Shown: positions 17,419 to 27,130, counted from the first letter of the stretch. The stretch: DNA of 64,000 nucleotides from Sphingomonas psychrolutea (GCF_014636175.1 NZ_BMDW01000006.1:1-64000); one strand, 5' to 3'. The notes: generated from the sequence alone by a model not told the origin. A program made the numbers and translations.

Positions 17419-18999
17419 TCACGGGACCAGGACGGTATCGCGCGCCTCGGGCAGCAGATCGGGATAATCGAGCGTGTAATGCAGCCCGCGCGATTCATGC
17501 CGCGCCAACGCCGAACGGACGATCAGCTCGGCAGTTTGCAGCAGATTGCGCAGCTCGATCAGATCGGGCGTCACGCGGAAATGGCCGTAATAATCGTTCA
17601 CTTCCTCAGTCAGCAGGCGGATCCGGTGCTGCGCGCGTTCCAGCCGCTTGGTGGTGCGCACGATCCCGACATAGTTCCACATGAAGCGGCGGATTTCGGT
17701 CCAGTTCTGCTTGATCACGACCTCTTCGTCCGAATCGCTCACGCGGCTTTCGTCCCACGGGCGGATCGGCGGGGGGGCGGGCAAATCGTCCCAATGCTCG
17801 GTGATATGCGCGGCGCACGCTTCGCCGAAGACGAAACATTCGAGCAGCGAATTGGACGCCAGCCGGTTTGCGCCATGCAGCCCGCTCTCGCTGCATTCGC
17901 CCGCGGCATAGAGGCCTGGCAAATCGGTGCGGCCGTCGAGATCGATCACGATCCCGCCACAGGTATAATGCTGCGCCGGCACGACCGGGATCGGGTCCTT
18001 AGTCATGTCGATGCCCAAGCCCATCAGCTTTTCATAGATGTTCGGGAAATGCTCGCGGATGAACGCCTCGCCTTTGTGGCTGATGTCGAGATGGACGTAA
18101 TCGAGCCCGAGGCGCTTGATCTCATGGTCGATCGCGCGCGCCACCACGTCGCGCGGGGCGAGTTCCAGCCGATCATCGAAATCGGGCATGAAGCGGTAGC
18201 CCGTCTCGGGGATCAGCAAATGCCCGCCTTCGCCGCGCACCGCCTCGGTGATCAGGAAATTCTTGACCTCGAGATTGTAGAGGCACGTCGGGTGGAACTG
18301 CATCATCTCCATGTTGGAGACGCGCGCCCCCGCGCGCCACGCCATCGCGATGCCGTCGCCGGTCGCGCCGCGCGGCGCGGTCGAGAAGAGATAGGTGCGG
18401 CCCGCGCCGCCGGTCGCGAGGATGGTCGCGCGCGCAGTGTACAGCTCGACGCGGCCGGTCGCGCGATTGACGGCGTAGACGCCCCACACATGCCCCGCGC
18501 CCGAATAGCGCTCCTCGTGCTTGCCGGTCGCGAGATCGATCGCGACCATATCGGGGACGAGCGTGATGTTCGGGTGATCGGTCGCGGCGCGTTGTAGCGC
18601 TTCCTGCACCGCCCAGCCGGTCGCGTCGGCGACGTGCACGATACGGCGGTGCGAATGGCCGCCTTCGCGGGTGAGGTGCAGCGCATTCCCCTCGGTCGCG
18701 AAGGGCACGCCCAAGTCCTCCAGCCGGGCGATCGCGGCGGGGGCCTGGGTGATGACGAATTCGACCGTGGCACGGTCGTTGAGGCCCACGCCCGCGATCA
18801 TCGTGTCTTCGATATGGCTCTCGAATGTATCGCCTTCCTCAAGCACGGCGGCGATCCCGCCTTGCGCCCAGGCGGTCGAGCCTTCGTTCATCGCACCCTT
18901 GGCGAGCACGGTGACCTTGAAGCGATCGGCGAGGTTGAGCGCGGCGGTAAGCCCCGCCGCACCGGAGCCGATGATGAGGACGTCGGATATGTGGGTCAT
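17419..18999 (-). CDS. nadB: L-aspartate oxidase
   Basis: NadB oxidises L-aspartate to iminoaspartate, the first step of de novo NAD synthesis. The 526-residue flavoprotein shows the FAD dinucleotide motif VLIIGSGAAGLTAALNLAD at residues 6-24, then GSTAWAQGGIAAV, HSHRRIVHVADATGWAVQEAL, and ATGGAGRTYLFSTAPRGATGDGIAMAWRAGA. It also has QFHPT, QHYTCGGIVIDLDGRTDLPGLYAAGECSESGLHGANRLASNSLLE, and a C-terminal helical domain. The ATG at 18999 lies 6 bases behind GAGGGG, which belongs to the repeat at 19006-19108. No nadA or nadC is next to it. Confidence 0.97.
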   Translation of the reverse strand: MTHISDVLIIGSGAAGLTAALNLADRFKVTVLAKGAMNEGSTAWAQGGIAAVLEEGDTFESHIEDTMIAGVGLNDRATVEFVITQAPAAIARLEDLGVPFATEGNALHLTREGGHSHRRIVHVADATGWAVQEALQRAATDHPNITLVPDMVAIDLATGKHEERYSGAGHVWGVYAVNRATGRVELYTARATILATGGAGRTYLFSTAPRGATGDGIAMAWRAGARVSNMEMMQFHPTCLYNLEVKNFLITEAVRGEGGHLLIPETGYRFMPDFDDRLELAPRDVVARAIDHEIKRLGLDYVHLDISHKGEAFIREHFPNIYEKLMGLGIDMTKDPIPVVPAQHYTCGGIVIDLDGRTDLPGLYAAGECSESGLHGANRLASNSLLECFVFGEACAAHITEHWDDLPAPPPIRPWDESRVSDSDEEVVIKQNWTEIRRFMWNYVGIVRTTKRLERAQHRIRLLTEEVNDYYGHFRVTPDLIELRNLLQTAELIVRSALARHESRGLHYTLDYPDLLPEARDTVLVP

Positions 19000-19005
19000 C
19001 GTGCG

Positions 19006-19108
19006 CCCCTCGCTGCAAGGGAGGGGCTGGGGGTGGGTCGGTCTGGGGCGGGCATTGGGTCACCACTCGGACCGACCCACCCCCGACCCCCCCCTTTCAG
19101 GGAGGGGA
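19006..19108 (-). repeat. Palindromic repeat, family B, copy 1 (nadB leader)
   Basis: Read on the minus strand it has three parts: a hairpin CCCTCCCTGAAAGGG, a central inverted repeat with GTGGGTCGGTC and GACCGACCCAC arms, and a final hairpin CCCCTCCCTTGCAGCGAGGGG. Its last GAGGGG lies 6 bases before the nadB ATG and is the only Shine-Dalgarno-like sequence there. Upstream is the 3' end of the ABC ATPase gene. The second copy, at 60518-60617, has the same polarity and the same relation to fliI. Confidence 0.85.
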
Positions 19109-19113
19109 GAAAA

Positions 19114-20037
19114 TCACGCATTCGAAGCCCTCGTCAAATTCAGGAACACATCCTCCAAATCGGCCTCGCGCGTCGATACGTCCACAATGCCGTAGCCATC
19201 GGCCTGCACCGCGGCGAGCACCTGGCCCGCATTCACCTTGTCCTTGGCGTAGGTGATGGCGAGCGTCCGTGTCCCCTTCAGCTCGATCTTCTGGAAACAC
19301 GCCGCAACCGGCGGCGCGACCACGTCGCGGTCGACCGTCACCTCGACCAATTTCTCGGTCGCCATGCCGACCAGCTCGCGCGTCGGTTTGTTGGCGATCA
19401 CCTTGCCATGGTTGATGATCGCGATCCGGTCGCACAATTGCTCGGCTTCCTCGAGATAATGCGTCGTCAGCACCACCGTCACGCCCGCCGCATTGAGCGA
19501 GCGGACATAGGCCCAAAGCTGTTGGCGCAGCTCGATATCGACGCCGGCGGTCGGCTCGTCGAGCACCAGCACCGGCGGTGTATGCACCATTGCTTTCGCC
19601 ACCATCAGCCGCCGCTTCATCCCGCCCGAAAGCGTGCGGGCATAGGCATCGGCCTTGTCCTCCAGATGCACCGCGCGCAGCAGCTCCATCGTCCGGCGCT
19701 TGGCCTTGGGCACGCCGTACAGCCCGGCCTGGATCTCCAGCGTCTCGGCCGGCGAGAAGAACGGGTCGAACAGGATTTCCTGATTGACGATGCCGATCGA
19801 CACCTTGGCGTTGCGCGGATGCTTGTCGATGTCGAAGCCCCAGATCGACGCCGTGCCGCTCGTTTTGTTGACGAGCCCCGCCAGGATGTTGATCAGCGTC
19901 GACTTGCCCGCGCCATTCGGCCCGAGCAGCCCGAAGATTTGCCCGCGCGGTACATCGAACGACACATCGTCGAGCGCGCGCTTGCCGCCCTGATAGGTTT
20001 TGCACAAATTGGCGATCGAGATGGCGGCATCGGTCAT
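19114..20037 (-). CDS. ABC transporter ATP-binding protein (ABC-2 type, DrrA/NodI-like)
   Basis: The 307-residue protein has Walker A GPNGAGKST near residue 39, a Q-loop (VNQE), the signature LSGGMKRRLMVAKAM, Walker B VLVLDEPTAGVD, and the H-loop TTHYLEEAEQLCDRI. A C-terminal extension of about 85 residues is typical of ABC-2 exporters of the DrrA/NodI/YadG type. No permease gene is adjacent: downstream is a repeat and nadB, upstream the chlorite-dismutase-like gene. The membrane partner must therefore be elsewhere. Confidence 0.9.
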   Translation of the reverse strand: MTDAAISIANLCKTYQGGKRALDDVSFDVPRGQIFGLLGPNGAGKSTLINILAGLVNKTSGTASIWGFDIDKHPRNAKVSIGIVNQEILFDPFFSPAETLEIQAGLYGVPKAKRRTMELLRAVHLEDKADAYARTLSGGMKRRLMVAKAMVHTPPVLVLDEPTAGVDIELRQQLWAYVRSLNAAGVTVVLTTHYLEEAEQLCDRIAIINHGKVIANKPTRELVGMATEKLVEVTVDRDVVAPPVAACFQKIELKGTRTLAITYAKDKVNAGQVLAAVQADGYGIVDVSTREADLEDVFLNLTRASNA

Positions 20038-20068
20038 CCTCCGCCCCTAGGCGCGCGCCGCCTAGCGC

Positions 20069-20635
20069 TCAACCCCCGCGATCGCACGCGCGCTCCAGCC
20101 TGATGTCGATCTCATGGTCGACATAGCGCCATTCGGGGCTGGCCCGCATCCGAAGCAGCATCGCATCGAACGCCGCCTGATGCTGCGGCGCAAATTCAAA
20201 CCAGGTGAGAAAATCGAACTGCCCGCCCAAATCGCGGCAATGATGCAGCTTGCGCGCGATTTGGGGCAGATATTCGAGCCCGATCGTGGTGTGGCGCGAT
20301 TGTTCTTCGTAAATCGCGCGACGTTCATCCTGCGCCAGCGCCCACCATTCGGCCGATTTGCTAATCGGAATCAGCGCGGCATAAATCGCCTCGGCGCGGT
20401 CGAGCGGGGCCTGCCGCGCCGCGAGCTGGTCGGCCTCGTCGCGCGTCGTATAGCGCATATTGCTGCCGACGCCGCTCAAGGACCAGACCGCCGATTCGGA
20501 CACGGTTCCGTCGTGCGAAACCGCGAGTCGCGGTCCTGCAGTGAGCGCAGGACCAGAAAGCGTGCGCATCTCGACGATGCGCCACGCGCCGCTCGTGCCG
20601 GCGGAAAACGTTGCAAGCAGGGGCGTGTAGGCCAT
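20069..20635 (-). CDS. Chlorite dismutase family protein
   Basis: This 188-residue protein matches the second half of the chlorite dismutase/HemQ fold: SKSAEWWALAQDERRAIYEEQSRHTTIGLEYLPQI, followed by CRDLGGQFDFLTWFEFAPQHQAAFDAMLLRMRASPEWRYVDHE. Family members are ferredoxin-like barrels; some bind heme and others do not. Heme binding here is not established. The ATG at 20635 gives a plausible compact start, although the frame is open further upstream. It is in line with the ABC ATPase gene (31-bp gap) and divergent from the zf-CHCC gene. Confidence 0.82.
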   Translation of the reverse strand: MAYTPLLATFSAGTSGAWRIVEMRTLSGPALTAGPRLAVSHDGTVSESAVWSLSGVGSNMRYTTRDEADQLAARQAPLDRAEAIYAALIPISKSAEWWALAQDERRAIYEEQSRHTTIGLEYLPQIARKLHHCRDLGGQFDFLTWFEFAPQHQAAFDAMLLRMRASPEWRYVDHEIDIRLERACDRGG

Positions 20636-20731
20636 GTCCGTGCATCGCCCATTTTTAAGGCTTTTCGCAATCACCCGAAACGCCGGGCGCACGAGATTGC
20701 GGCACCGCCGCACTTGCGATAGGGGCGACGG

Positions 20732-20965
20732 ATGATCGCCCCGCCCGAGATTCTCCGCGTCACCCACGCCCGCAACCTTTGCGACGGCGCGACCGACATT
20801 CCGGGTGGCGCGAGCCTCGGCCATCCGCGCGTCTTCCTCGAGATTGACGACAGCGGCTATGTCGATTGCGGCTATTGCGACCGGCGCTTCGTGCTGGTCG
20901 GCGGGCCTGCCGACGGGGCTGATCAAGTAACGCTCCCCGACCATGGCGACGGCGCCGGCAGGTGA
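20732..20965 (+). CDS. zf-CHCC zinc-finger protein, NDUFS6-like
   Basis: The 77-residue protein has the CHCC zinc-binding pattern: Cys17, then His31 in GHPRVFLEID, then the pair in YVDCGYCDRRFVL. This domain is shared by the mitochondrial complex I subunit NDUFS6 and its alphaproteobacterial homologues. A role as a small respiratory complex I accessory subunit is likely by homology. The last residues beyond the finger are short and unconserved. The stop overlaps the GTG start of the next gene (GTGA). Confidence 0.88.
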   Translation: MIAPPEILRVTHARNLCDGATDIPGGASLGHPRVFLEIDDSGYVDCGYCDRRFVLVGGPADGADQVTLPDHGDGAGR

Positions 20966-21453
20966 GTCGGCGCTGGCTGCTGCTGGCGCGCCTCGCGCTG
21001 CCCATCACGCTGATCGCCGCCGCCCAATCCCCTGAAAGGACCCCGATGCACCACGCGACCGGTACGTTCGAGGTCAAAATGACGCCTGAAGCGCAGGCTG
21101 ACGCGCCAACAGGCGGCTTGCCGACCAGTCGCATGGGGATCGCCAAGACCTTCAACGGCGGCATGAACGGCACCGCCAGTGGCACGATGCTCGCGGCGGG
21201 TACGCCCAAGCCCGGGCAACCGGCCGGTTATGTCGCGATCGATCAGTTCAGCGGGAGCGTCGATGGCAAGGCGGGGGGCTTTCTGCTTTTGCACCGCGGC
21301 ACGATCGACAAGGCGGGCGGCAGCGATCTGTCGGTGATCATCGCGCCCGACAGCGGCACCGGTGCGCTCGAGGGGATAACCGGCAGCTTCGCGATCAAGA
21401 TCGAGGGCGGGGTGCACCAGTACGATCTGGCGTACACGCTGCCCGCCAAATAA
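20962..21453 (+). CDS. DUF3224 domain protein with putative signal peptide
   Basis: The 163-residue product contains the DUF3224 core (HHATGTFEVKMTPEAQ, then TFNGGMNGTASGTMLAAG and GYVAIDQFSGSVDGKAGGFLLLHRGTIDK). This is a small beta-barrel of unknown function related to allene-oxide-cyclase-like barrels. The GTG start at 20962, coupled to the previous stop, adds a hydrophobic stretch (LLLARLALPITLIAAAQS) that could export it. An internal ATG at 21046 would give a cytoplasmic form of 135 residues, as most DUF3224 proteins have. Both starts are possible. Confidence 0.8.
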   Translation: MSRRWLLLARLALPITLIAAAQSPERTPMHHATGTFEVKMTPEAQADAPTGGLPTSRMGIAKTFNGGMNGTASGTMLAAGTPKPGQPAGYVAIDQFSGSVDGKAGGFLLLHRGTIDKAGGSDLSVIIAPDSGTGALEGITGSFAIKIEGGVHQYDLAYTLPAK

Positions 21454-21459
21454 TCCTTC

Positions 21460-21568
21460 CGTCACCCCGGCCTTGTGCCGGGGCCTACCGCGCAACACGC
21501 GCGGTCGCTCAAAAATGCGCGTCGCGCCTCACGGTTGGATGGACCCCGGCACACGGCCGGGGTGACGG
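21460..21568. repeat. Dispersed palindromic repeat, family A, copy 2
   Basis: Inverted arms at 21460-21484 and 21541-21568 share the CCCCGGCCTTGTGCCGGGG core and GGTGACGG outer end with the copy at 5851-5960. The loop sequence is different. It lies between the DUF3224 gene and tldD, both on the plus strand. Confidence 0.85.
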
Positions 21569-21645
21569 TGAAGGGGCGCCAATAACGCCGCCGTCACGAT
21601 CGCAACGCCATTTACGAAACCGGGGCGCCTCCCTATCTTGGCTGC

Positions 21646-23076
21646 ATGACCAGCCCCCAAGATCCCCGCGCCTTTCTGTATCATGACGGACAGCTCGACC
21701 CGCACGAGGCCCAAGCGCTGACCGCGGCCGCGCTCGGCAAGGCCGACGATGGCGAGCTCTATCTGCAATATCGCAAGTCCGAAGCGTTCGGCTTCGATGA
21801 CGGGCGGCTGAAGACGGCGAGTTACGACACGCATTCGGGCTTTGGTCTGCGCGCCGTGTCGGGCGAGATGACCGCGTTCGCGCACGCCAATGAACTCAGC
21901 GCCGCCGCGATCCGCCGCGCGAGCGAGACGATGGCGCTGATCGACCCCTCCGCCACGCCCAAGGCCGCGCCACCGCGCGCGACCAACCGCCACCTGTATA
22001 CCGACGCCGATCCGCTCGACTTGGTGCCCTTTGCCGACAAGGTGAACCTCTGCCAGACGATCGACGCCGCCGCGCGCGCGCGCGATCCGCGCGTCGCACA
22101 GGTGTCGGTCTCGCTGATGGGCAATTGGAACGTCATCGAGATCGTCCGTGCCGACGGCTTCATCGCCACCGACGTGCGCCCATTGGTACGCTTGAACGTC
22201 AGTATCGTGGTCGAACAGAATGGCCGCCGCGAAACCGGCAGCTTCGGGATTGGCGGGCGCTATCTCTACAACGACCTGATGGAACCCGCGACGTGGAACC
22301 GCGCGATCGACGAGGCGCTGGCGCAGGCGGTCGTCAATCTCGACGCGGTCGATGCACCGGCGGGCGAGATGACCGTATTGCTCGGACCGGGCTGGCCGGG
22401 CATCCTGCTGCACGAGGCGATCGGCCACGGACTTGAGGGCGATTTCAACCGCAAGGGCACCAGCGCCTTTTCTGGGCGGATCGGCGAGCGCGTTGCCGCC
22501 CCCGGCGTCACCGTCGTGGATGACGGCTCGATCGTCGACCGGCGCGGCTCACTCTCGATCGACGACGAAGGCACGCCGACGCAGGAGAACGTGCTAATCG
22601 AGGACGGCATCCTCAAGGGCTATATCCAGGACCGGTTGAACGCGCGGCTGATGGGCGTCGCGCCCACCGGTAACGGCCGCCGCGAAAGCTTCGCGCACGC
22701 CCCGATGCCCCGCATGACCAACACCTTCATGCGCGGTGGCAAGGATGATCCGGCCGAATTGCTCAGCCGGATGAAGAACGGCATCTTCGCCAAGAGCTTC
22801 GGTGGCGGGCAAGTCGATATCGTCTCGGGCAAATTCGTGTTCAGCTGCACCGAGGCGTACCGCGTGGAGAACGGCAAGATCGGCGCGCCGATCAAGGGTG
22901 CAACGCTGATCGGCGACGGGCCGTCGTGCCTCACCCGCGTCGAAGGCATCGGCAACGATTTCGCGCTCGATGAAGGCGTCGGCATGTGTGGCAAAGGCGG
23001 GCAGAGCGTTCCGGCGGGCGTCGGGCAACCGACTTTGCTGGTGGCGGGGCTGACGGTTGGCGGGACGGCGATGTGA
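21646..23076 (+). CDS. tldD: Metalloprotease TldD
   Basis: TldD forms a heterodimeric metalloprotease with TldE/PmbA that degrades unfolded peptides and matures microcin- or CcdA-type substrates. The 476-residue protein carries the zinc-binding HEAIGHGLEGD at residues 256-266, preceded by DAPAGEMTVLLGPGWPGILL. The conserved C-terminal GGQVDIVSGKFVFSCTEAYRVENGKIG and CGKGGQSVPAGVGQPTLLV are also present. No tldE is in the window. The stop overlaps the following small gene by a GTGA tetranucleotide. Confidence 0.96.
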   Translation: MTSPQDPRAFLYHDGQLDPHEAQALTAAALGKADDGELYLQYRKSEAFGFDDGRLKTASYDTHSGFGLRAVSGEMTAFAHANELSAAAIRRASETMALIDPSATPKAAPPRATNRHLYTDADPLDLVPFADKVNLCQTIDAAARARDPRVAQVSVSLMGNWNVIEIVRADGFIATDVRPLVRLNVSIVVEQNGRRETGSFGIGGRYLYNDLMEPATWNRAIDEALAQAVVNLDAVDAPAGEMTVLLGPGWPGILLHEAIGHGLEGDFNRKGTSAFSGRIGERVAAPGVTVVDDGSIVDRRGSLSIDDEGTPTQENVLIEDGILKGYIQDRLNARLMGVAPTGNGRRESFAHAPMPRMTNTFMRGGKDDPAELLSRMKNGIFAKSFGGGQVDIVSGKFVFSCTEAYRVENGKIGAPIKGATLIGDGPSCLTRVEGIGNDFALDEGVGMCGKGGQSVPAGVGQPTLLVAGLTVGGTAM

Positions 23077-23342
23077 TCCCTAAGCTGGAAGCGATCAAGC
23101 ATCTCTTCCTGCATGAATGGGATCCCATCGGTGTTGCCGAGTTTCCAGAGGCAAGCGACGAATACGACAGTTATGCGCTGCGGGTATTTACCGCGCTGCA
23201 TGACGGAGCGACGGCGCAGGCCATCGCCGAGTATCTGGCGTGGCTAGAACTCGATCATATGGGGTTGTCGGCACTTTCGGGGCGCGGTGAAGCGATTGCC
23301 GACAAGGTAATCGCGATCCACTTAAGCACGCCTACCGCGTAG
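23073..23342 (+). CDS. Small uncharacterised protein (DUF1871-like)
   Basis: The GTG at 23073 overlaps the tldD stop and yields 89 residues with no signal or membrane segment. The segment LHEWDPIGVAEFPEASDEYDSYALRVF, followed by a helical half, resembles short acidic proteins with a WDPIGV...DEYD motif found widely in bacteria. Some of these are annotated DUF1871 and some occur as immunity-like proteins. Function is unknown. Its base composition looks a little less GC-biased than tldD. It reads toward the DUF5996 gene 11 bp away. Confidence 0.72.
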   Translation: MIPKLEAIKHLFLHEWDPIGVAEFPEASDEYDSYALRVFTALHDGATAQAIAEYLAWLELDHMGLSALSGRGEAIADKVIAIHLSTPTA

Positions 23343-23353
23343 GAGATTGCGCA

Positions 23354-24289
23354 ATGGTCGGAACTTGGCCCGCCCTCGACTGGCCCCATTGGCGCGAGAC
23401 CGCGATTGGTCTGCAACTGCGCACCCAGATCATCGGTAAAGTCCGCCTCGCGCTCACGCCGTGGCTCAACCATAGCTGGCATGTGCCGCTCTATGTCTCG
23501 GCGCGGGGGTTGACGACGTCGGCGATTCCGCTGGGGGATCGCATCCTCGAGATCGCGTTCGATTTTCTCGCCGGCCGCGTAACCTTCACCACCAGCGATG
23601 GCGGCGAACGCCATATTCCGCTCGCCCCCGGCAGCATCGCCGATTTCCACGCCGCCGTTATCGTGACGCTTGCTGATCTTGGTGTCACGACGTCCTTCGA
23701 TGGCAAGCCCAGCGAAATGGCCGACGTGCCGCCCTTCGCCGAGGACCAGGCGGAGCGCCCATACGACGCCGACGCCGCCCGCGCCTTCTGGCGCGCGCTG
23801 ATCCAGGTCGCGCGCGTGTTCAGCGATTTCCGCACCGGTTTCCTCGGCAAGGCCTCCCCCGTCCATTTCTTCTGGGGCAGTTTCGATCTCGCCGCGACGC
23901 GCTTTTCGGGCAGGGTCGCGCCAAAGCACCCCGGCGGCTTCCCCGGCCTGCCCGATGCGGTGACGTGCGAAGCGTACAGCCATGAGGAAGCATCGGTCGG
24001 CTTCTGGCCCGGCAGCGATGCCTATCCCTATGCGGCGTTCTACGCTTATGCCTATCCCTCACCCGAGGGCTACGCCGCTGCCGAGGTCTCCCCCGCCGGG
24101 GCCGCATGGAATGCGGATCTCGGCGAATTCCTGCTGCCTTATAACGCGGTGCGCACCGCACCCGACCCCGACGCGGCGTTACTCGCCTTCTGCCAATCGA
24201 CCTATGCTGCCGCCGCCGATCTCGCGCTATGGGACCGCGCGTCGCTCGAATGCCCGCTCGGGCGCCCCCGCGTGCCGCGCGTGGTTTGA
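23354..24289 (+). CDS. DUF5996 family protein
   Basis: The 311-residue protein has the hallmark runs of DUF5996: an opening WPALDWPHWRETAIGLQLRTQIIGKVRLAL, then TPWLNHSWHVPLYVSARGLTTSAIP, and later GKASPVHFFWGSFDLAATRFSGR with many conserved histidines and tryptophans. The second half is tyrosine- and proline-rich (SDAYPYAAFYAYAYPSPEGY). No function is known and no cofactor motif is evident. It is cytoplasmic as far as can be seen. It is probably co-transcribed with the small gene 11 bp upstream. Confidence 0.87.
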   Translation: MVGTWPALDWPHWRETAIGLQLRTQIIGKVRLALTPWLNHSWHVPLYVSARGLTTSAIPLGDRILEIAFDFLAGRVTFTTSDGGERHIPLAPGSIADFHAAVIVTLADLGVTTSFDGKPSEMADVPPFAEDQAERPYDADAARAFWRALIQVARVFSDFRTGFLGKASPVHFFWGSFDLAATRFSGRVAPKHPGGFPGLPDAVTCEAYSHEEASVGFWPGSDAYPYAAFYAYAYPSPEGYAAAEVSPAGAAWNADLGEFLLPYNAVRTAPDPDAALLAFCQSTYAAAADLALWDRASLECPLGRPRVPRVV

Positions 24290-24337
24290 TCGCTCGCCGC
24301 GATGCGCTATCGTACCGCCGGAGCGACGGAGGGCGAG

Positions 24338-24882
24338 ATGGAATTCTTCAAGGCATTGAACGACGATCATCGTGCCTTTATCGCAAAGCAGCCCGTCTTT
24401 TTCGTCGCGACGGCAGCAGACGGCGCGCGGGTCAATCTCAGCCCCAAGGGCATGGACAGTTTCCGCGTGCTCAATGACACGACCGTCGGCTATCTCGACG
24501 TCGGCGGATCGGGCAATGAGACCAATGCCCACCTCGCCGCCGATGGACGGATTACCGTCATGTTCTGCGCCTTCGATCGGCCCGCCTTGATCTTCCGTAT
24601 CTATGGGCGAGGCACCGCGGTCCTGCCGCAGGACGATCGCTGGGCCGGGCTCAGCGCTCACTTCACCCTGCTTCCGGGTACGAGGCAGATTTTCGAGATC
24701 GCGATCGACGAGATCCAGACGAGCTGTGGCTGGGGCGTGCCGTTCATGACGCTCGAGCGCGAACGCGACACCTTGTCCAAATTCCATGCTCAGCAAAGCG
24801 AGGCGGCGCAGCTCGAACGCTATGCCACCCGCACGCGCAGCATTGACGGTTTGCCAATCCGAACTCCCGATCGCGTCGTCGC

Positions 24883-24886
<4 letters not shown>
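24338..24886 (+). CDS. Pyridoxamine 5'-phosphate oxidase-fold family protein
   Basis: The 182-residue split-barrel flavoprotein-like protein shows FFVATAADGARVNLSPKGMDSFRVLNDTTVGYLDVGGSGNETNAHL and ITVMFCAFDRPALIFRIYGRG, the characteristic core of the PPOX-like superfamily. Members use FMN, F420 or heme-related ligands, so the true reaction is open. The ATG at 24338 is preceded by GGAGG at optimal spacing and is preferred over an in-frame ATG at 24302. The stop overlaps the next gene by 4 bp. Confidence 0.87.
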
Positions 24887-25565
<679 letters not shown>

Positions 25566-25591
25566 GCGCGTCCGTCCTCAAGGGGGTATCG

Positions 25592-27031
25592 ATGAAGCAA
25601 TCGACCAAATTCGGGCTTGCCGCAGGTTTTGCCGGGGCAGCGCTGTTTGCAGCGCTTCCGGCCTGGGCGCAGGCGCCCGCGGCAGCGGCAGCGCCCGCCG
25701 CACCGTTCGTGCCGACGGCGGCGATGGTCAATAAGGGCGACACCGCCTGGATGCTGGTGTCGTCGGCACTAGTGCTGATGATGTCGGTGCCGGGGCTCGC
25801 GCTGTTCTACGGCGGGCTGGTGCGCACCAAGAACATGCTGTCGGTGTTGATGCAGGTGTTCATGATCGTCTGCATCGCGGCGTTGGTCTGGGCCAGCTGG
25901 GGCTATACGATGGCGTTTACCGGCGGCTCGGGTGCGCTCGCGCCCTATGTCGGCGGCTTCGGCAAGCTGTTCCTCAAGGGCGTCGACGCAAGCACGCTCT
26001 CGGCGACCTTCTCCAACGGGGTCTATATCCCCGAATATGCCTATGTCGTGTTCCAGATGACCTTTGCGTGCATCACGCCCGCGCTGATCGTCGGGGCCTT
26101 TGCGGAACGCGTGAAGTTCACGCCCTTGATGCTGTTCATGGTCGCGTGGATGACGATCGTCTATTTTCCGATCGCGCATATGGTGTGGTATTGGGCTGGC
26201 CCTGACTTCCTGCCCGCCGCTCCGGCCGATTTCGGCTTCCTGTACGGCAAGGGCGCGCGCGATTTCGCGGGCGGCACCGTCGTCCACATCAATGCCGGGA
26301 TCGCGGGCCTCGTTGGCTGCATCGTGATCGGCAAGCGCGTCGGCTACGGCAAGGAGCCGATGCCGCCACACTCGCTGACCATGACGATGATCGGCGCCAG
26401 CCTGCTGTGGGTCGGCTGGTTCGGCTTCAACGCTGGCTCGAACCTCGAATCGAACGGGCTTGCCGCACTCGCCTTCATCAACACCTTCGTGGCAACCGCC
26501 GCGGCGGCAGTGTCGTGGGCGGTGATCGATCAAGTGAAGCACGGCAAGCCGTCGCTGCTCGGCGCGGTGACCGGTGCAGTCGCCGGGTTGGTGGCGATCA
26601 CGCCTGCTTCGGGCTTTGCCTCGCCAATGACCTCGATCGTGCTCGGCCTGCTGGTTTCGCCGCTCTGCTTCTTCTTCGTCACCACGGTGAAGAAACTGGG
26701 CAAATATGACGACTCGCTCGATGTGTTCGGCGTCCATTGCATCGGCGGCATCTTCGGCGCGCTCGGCACCGGCATCGTCGCCGACCCGGCGCTGGGTGGC
26801 CAGGGCTGGATCGATTACACCGCACCTGTCGCCAAGGCGGGCGTGTACGACATGGCGACCCAGTTGTGGACCCAGGCCGAAGCGGTCGGGATCACCTTGG
26901 GCTGGTCGGGCGGCGTTTCGCTGATCCTGTTCCTCGCGCTGAAATACACCGTCGGCATCCGCCCCTCGGAAGAGGTCGAGCATGAAGGCCTCGACATCAA
27001 CGAGCATGGCGAGCGCGCCTACAATTATTGA
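25592..27031 (+). CDS. amtB: Ammonium transporter AmtB
   Basis: The 479-residue inner-membrane channel starts with a cleavable signal sequence (about 1-26, ending AWAQ) and an alanine/proline-rich periplasmic stretch. Eleven transmembrane helices follow, beginning with TAWMLVSSALVLMMSVPGLALFYGGLVR. The pore histidine pair is present as His232 (VVHINAG) and His382 (GVHCIGG). The cytosolic tail ending in HEGLDINEHGERAYNY can engage GlnK. The ATG at 25592 has AAGGGGGT upstream. It is co-transcribed with glnK and followed by a terminator. Confidence 0.97.
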   Translation: MKQSTKFGLAAGFAGAALFAALPAWAQAPAAAAAPAAPFVPTAAMVNKGDTAWMLVSSALVLMMSVPGLALFYGGLVRTKNMLSVLMQVFMIVCIAALVWASWGYTMAFTGGSGALAPYVGGFGKLFLKGVDASTLSATFSNGVYIPEYAYVVFQMTFACITPALIVGAFAERVKFTPLMLFMVAWMTIVYFPIAHMVWYWAGPDFLPAAPADFGFLYGKGARDFAGGTVVHINAGIAGLVGCIVIGKRVGYGKEPMPPHSLTMTMIGASLLWVGWFGFNAGSNLESNGLAALAFINTFVATAAAAVSWAVIDQVKHGKPSLLGAVTGAVAGLVAITPASGFASPMTSIVLGLLVSPLCFFFVTTVKKLGKYDDSLDVFGVHCIGGIFGALGTGIVADPALGGQGWIDYTAPVAKAGVYDMATQLWTQAEAVGITLGWSGGVSLILFLALKYTVGIRPSEEVEHEGLDINEHGERAYNY

Positions 27032-27099
27032 CGAGATTGGGGGGCGCCGTTCGGGGGAGCGGCGTCACCCAAACCAGGTTCCTCCTGCGGACACCCTAA

Positions 27100-27130
27100 G
27101 GCCGGTGCGGCGACGCACCGGCCCTTTTTT
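27100..27130 (+). terminator. Rho-independent terminator after amtB
   Basis: A perfect 10-bp GC-rich stem, GGCCGGTGCG/CGCACCGGCC, with a GCGA tetraloop is followed by a run of six T. It ends the glnK-amtB transcript and may also shield it from the convergent gene at 27143-27616. Confidence 0.93.
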
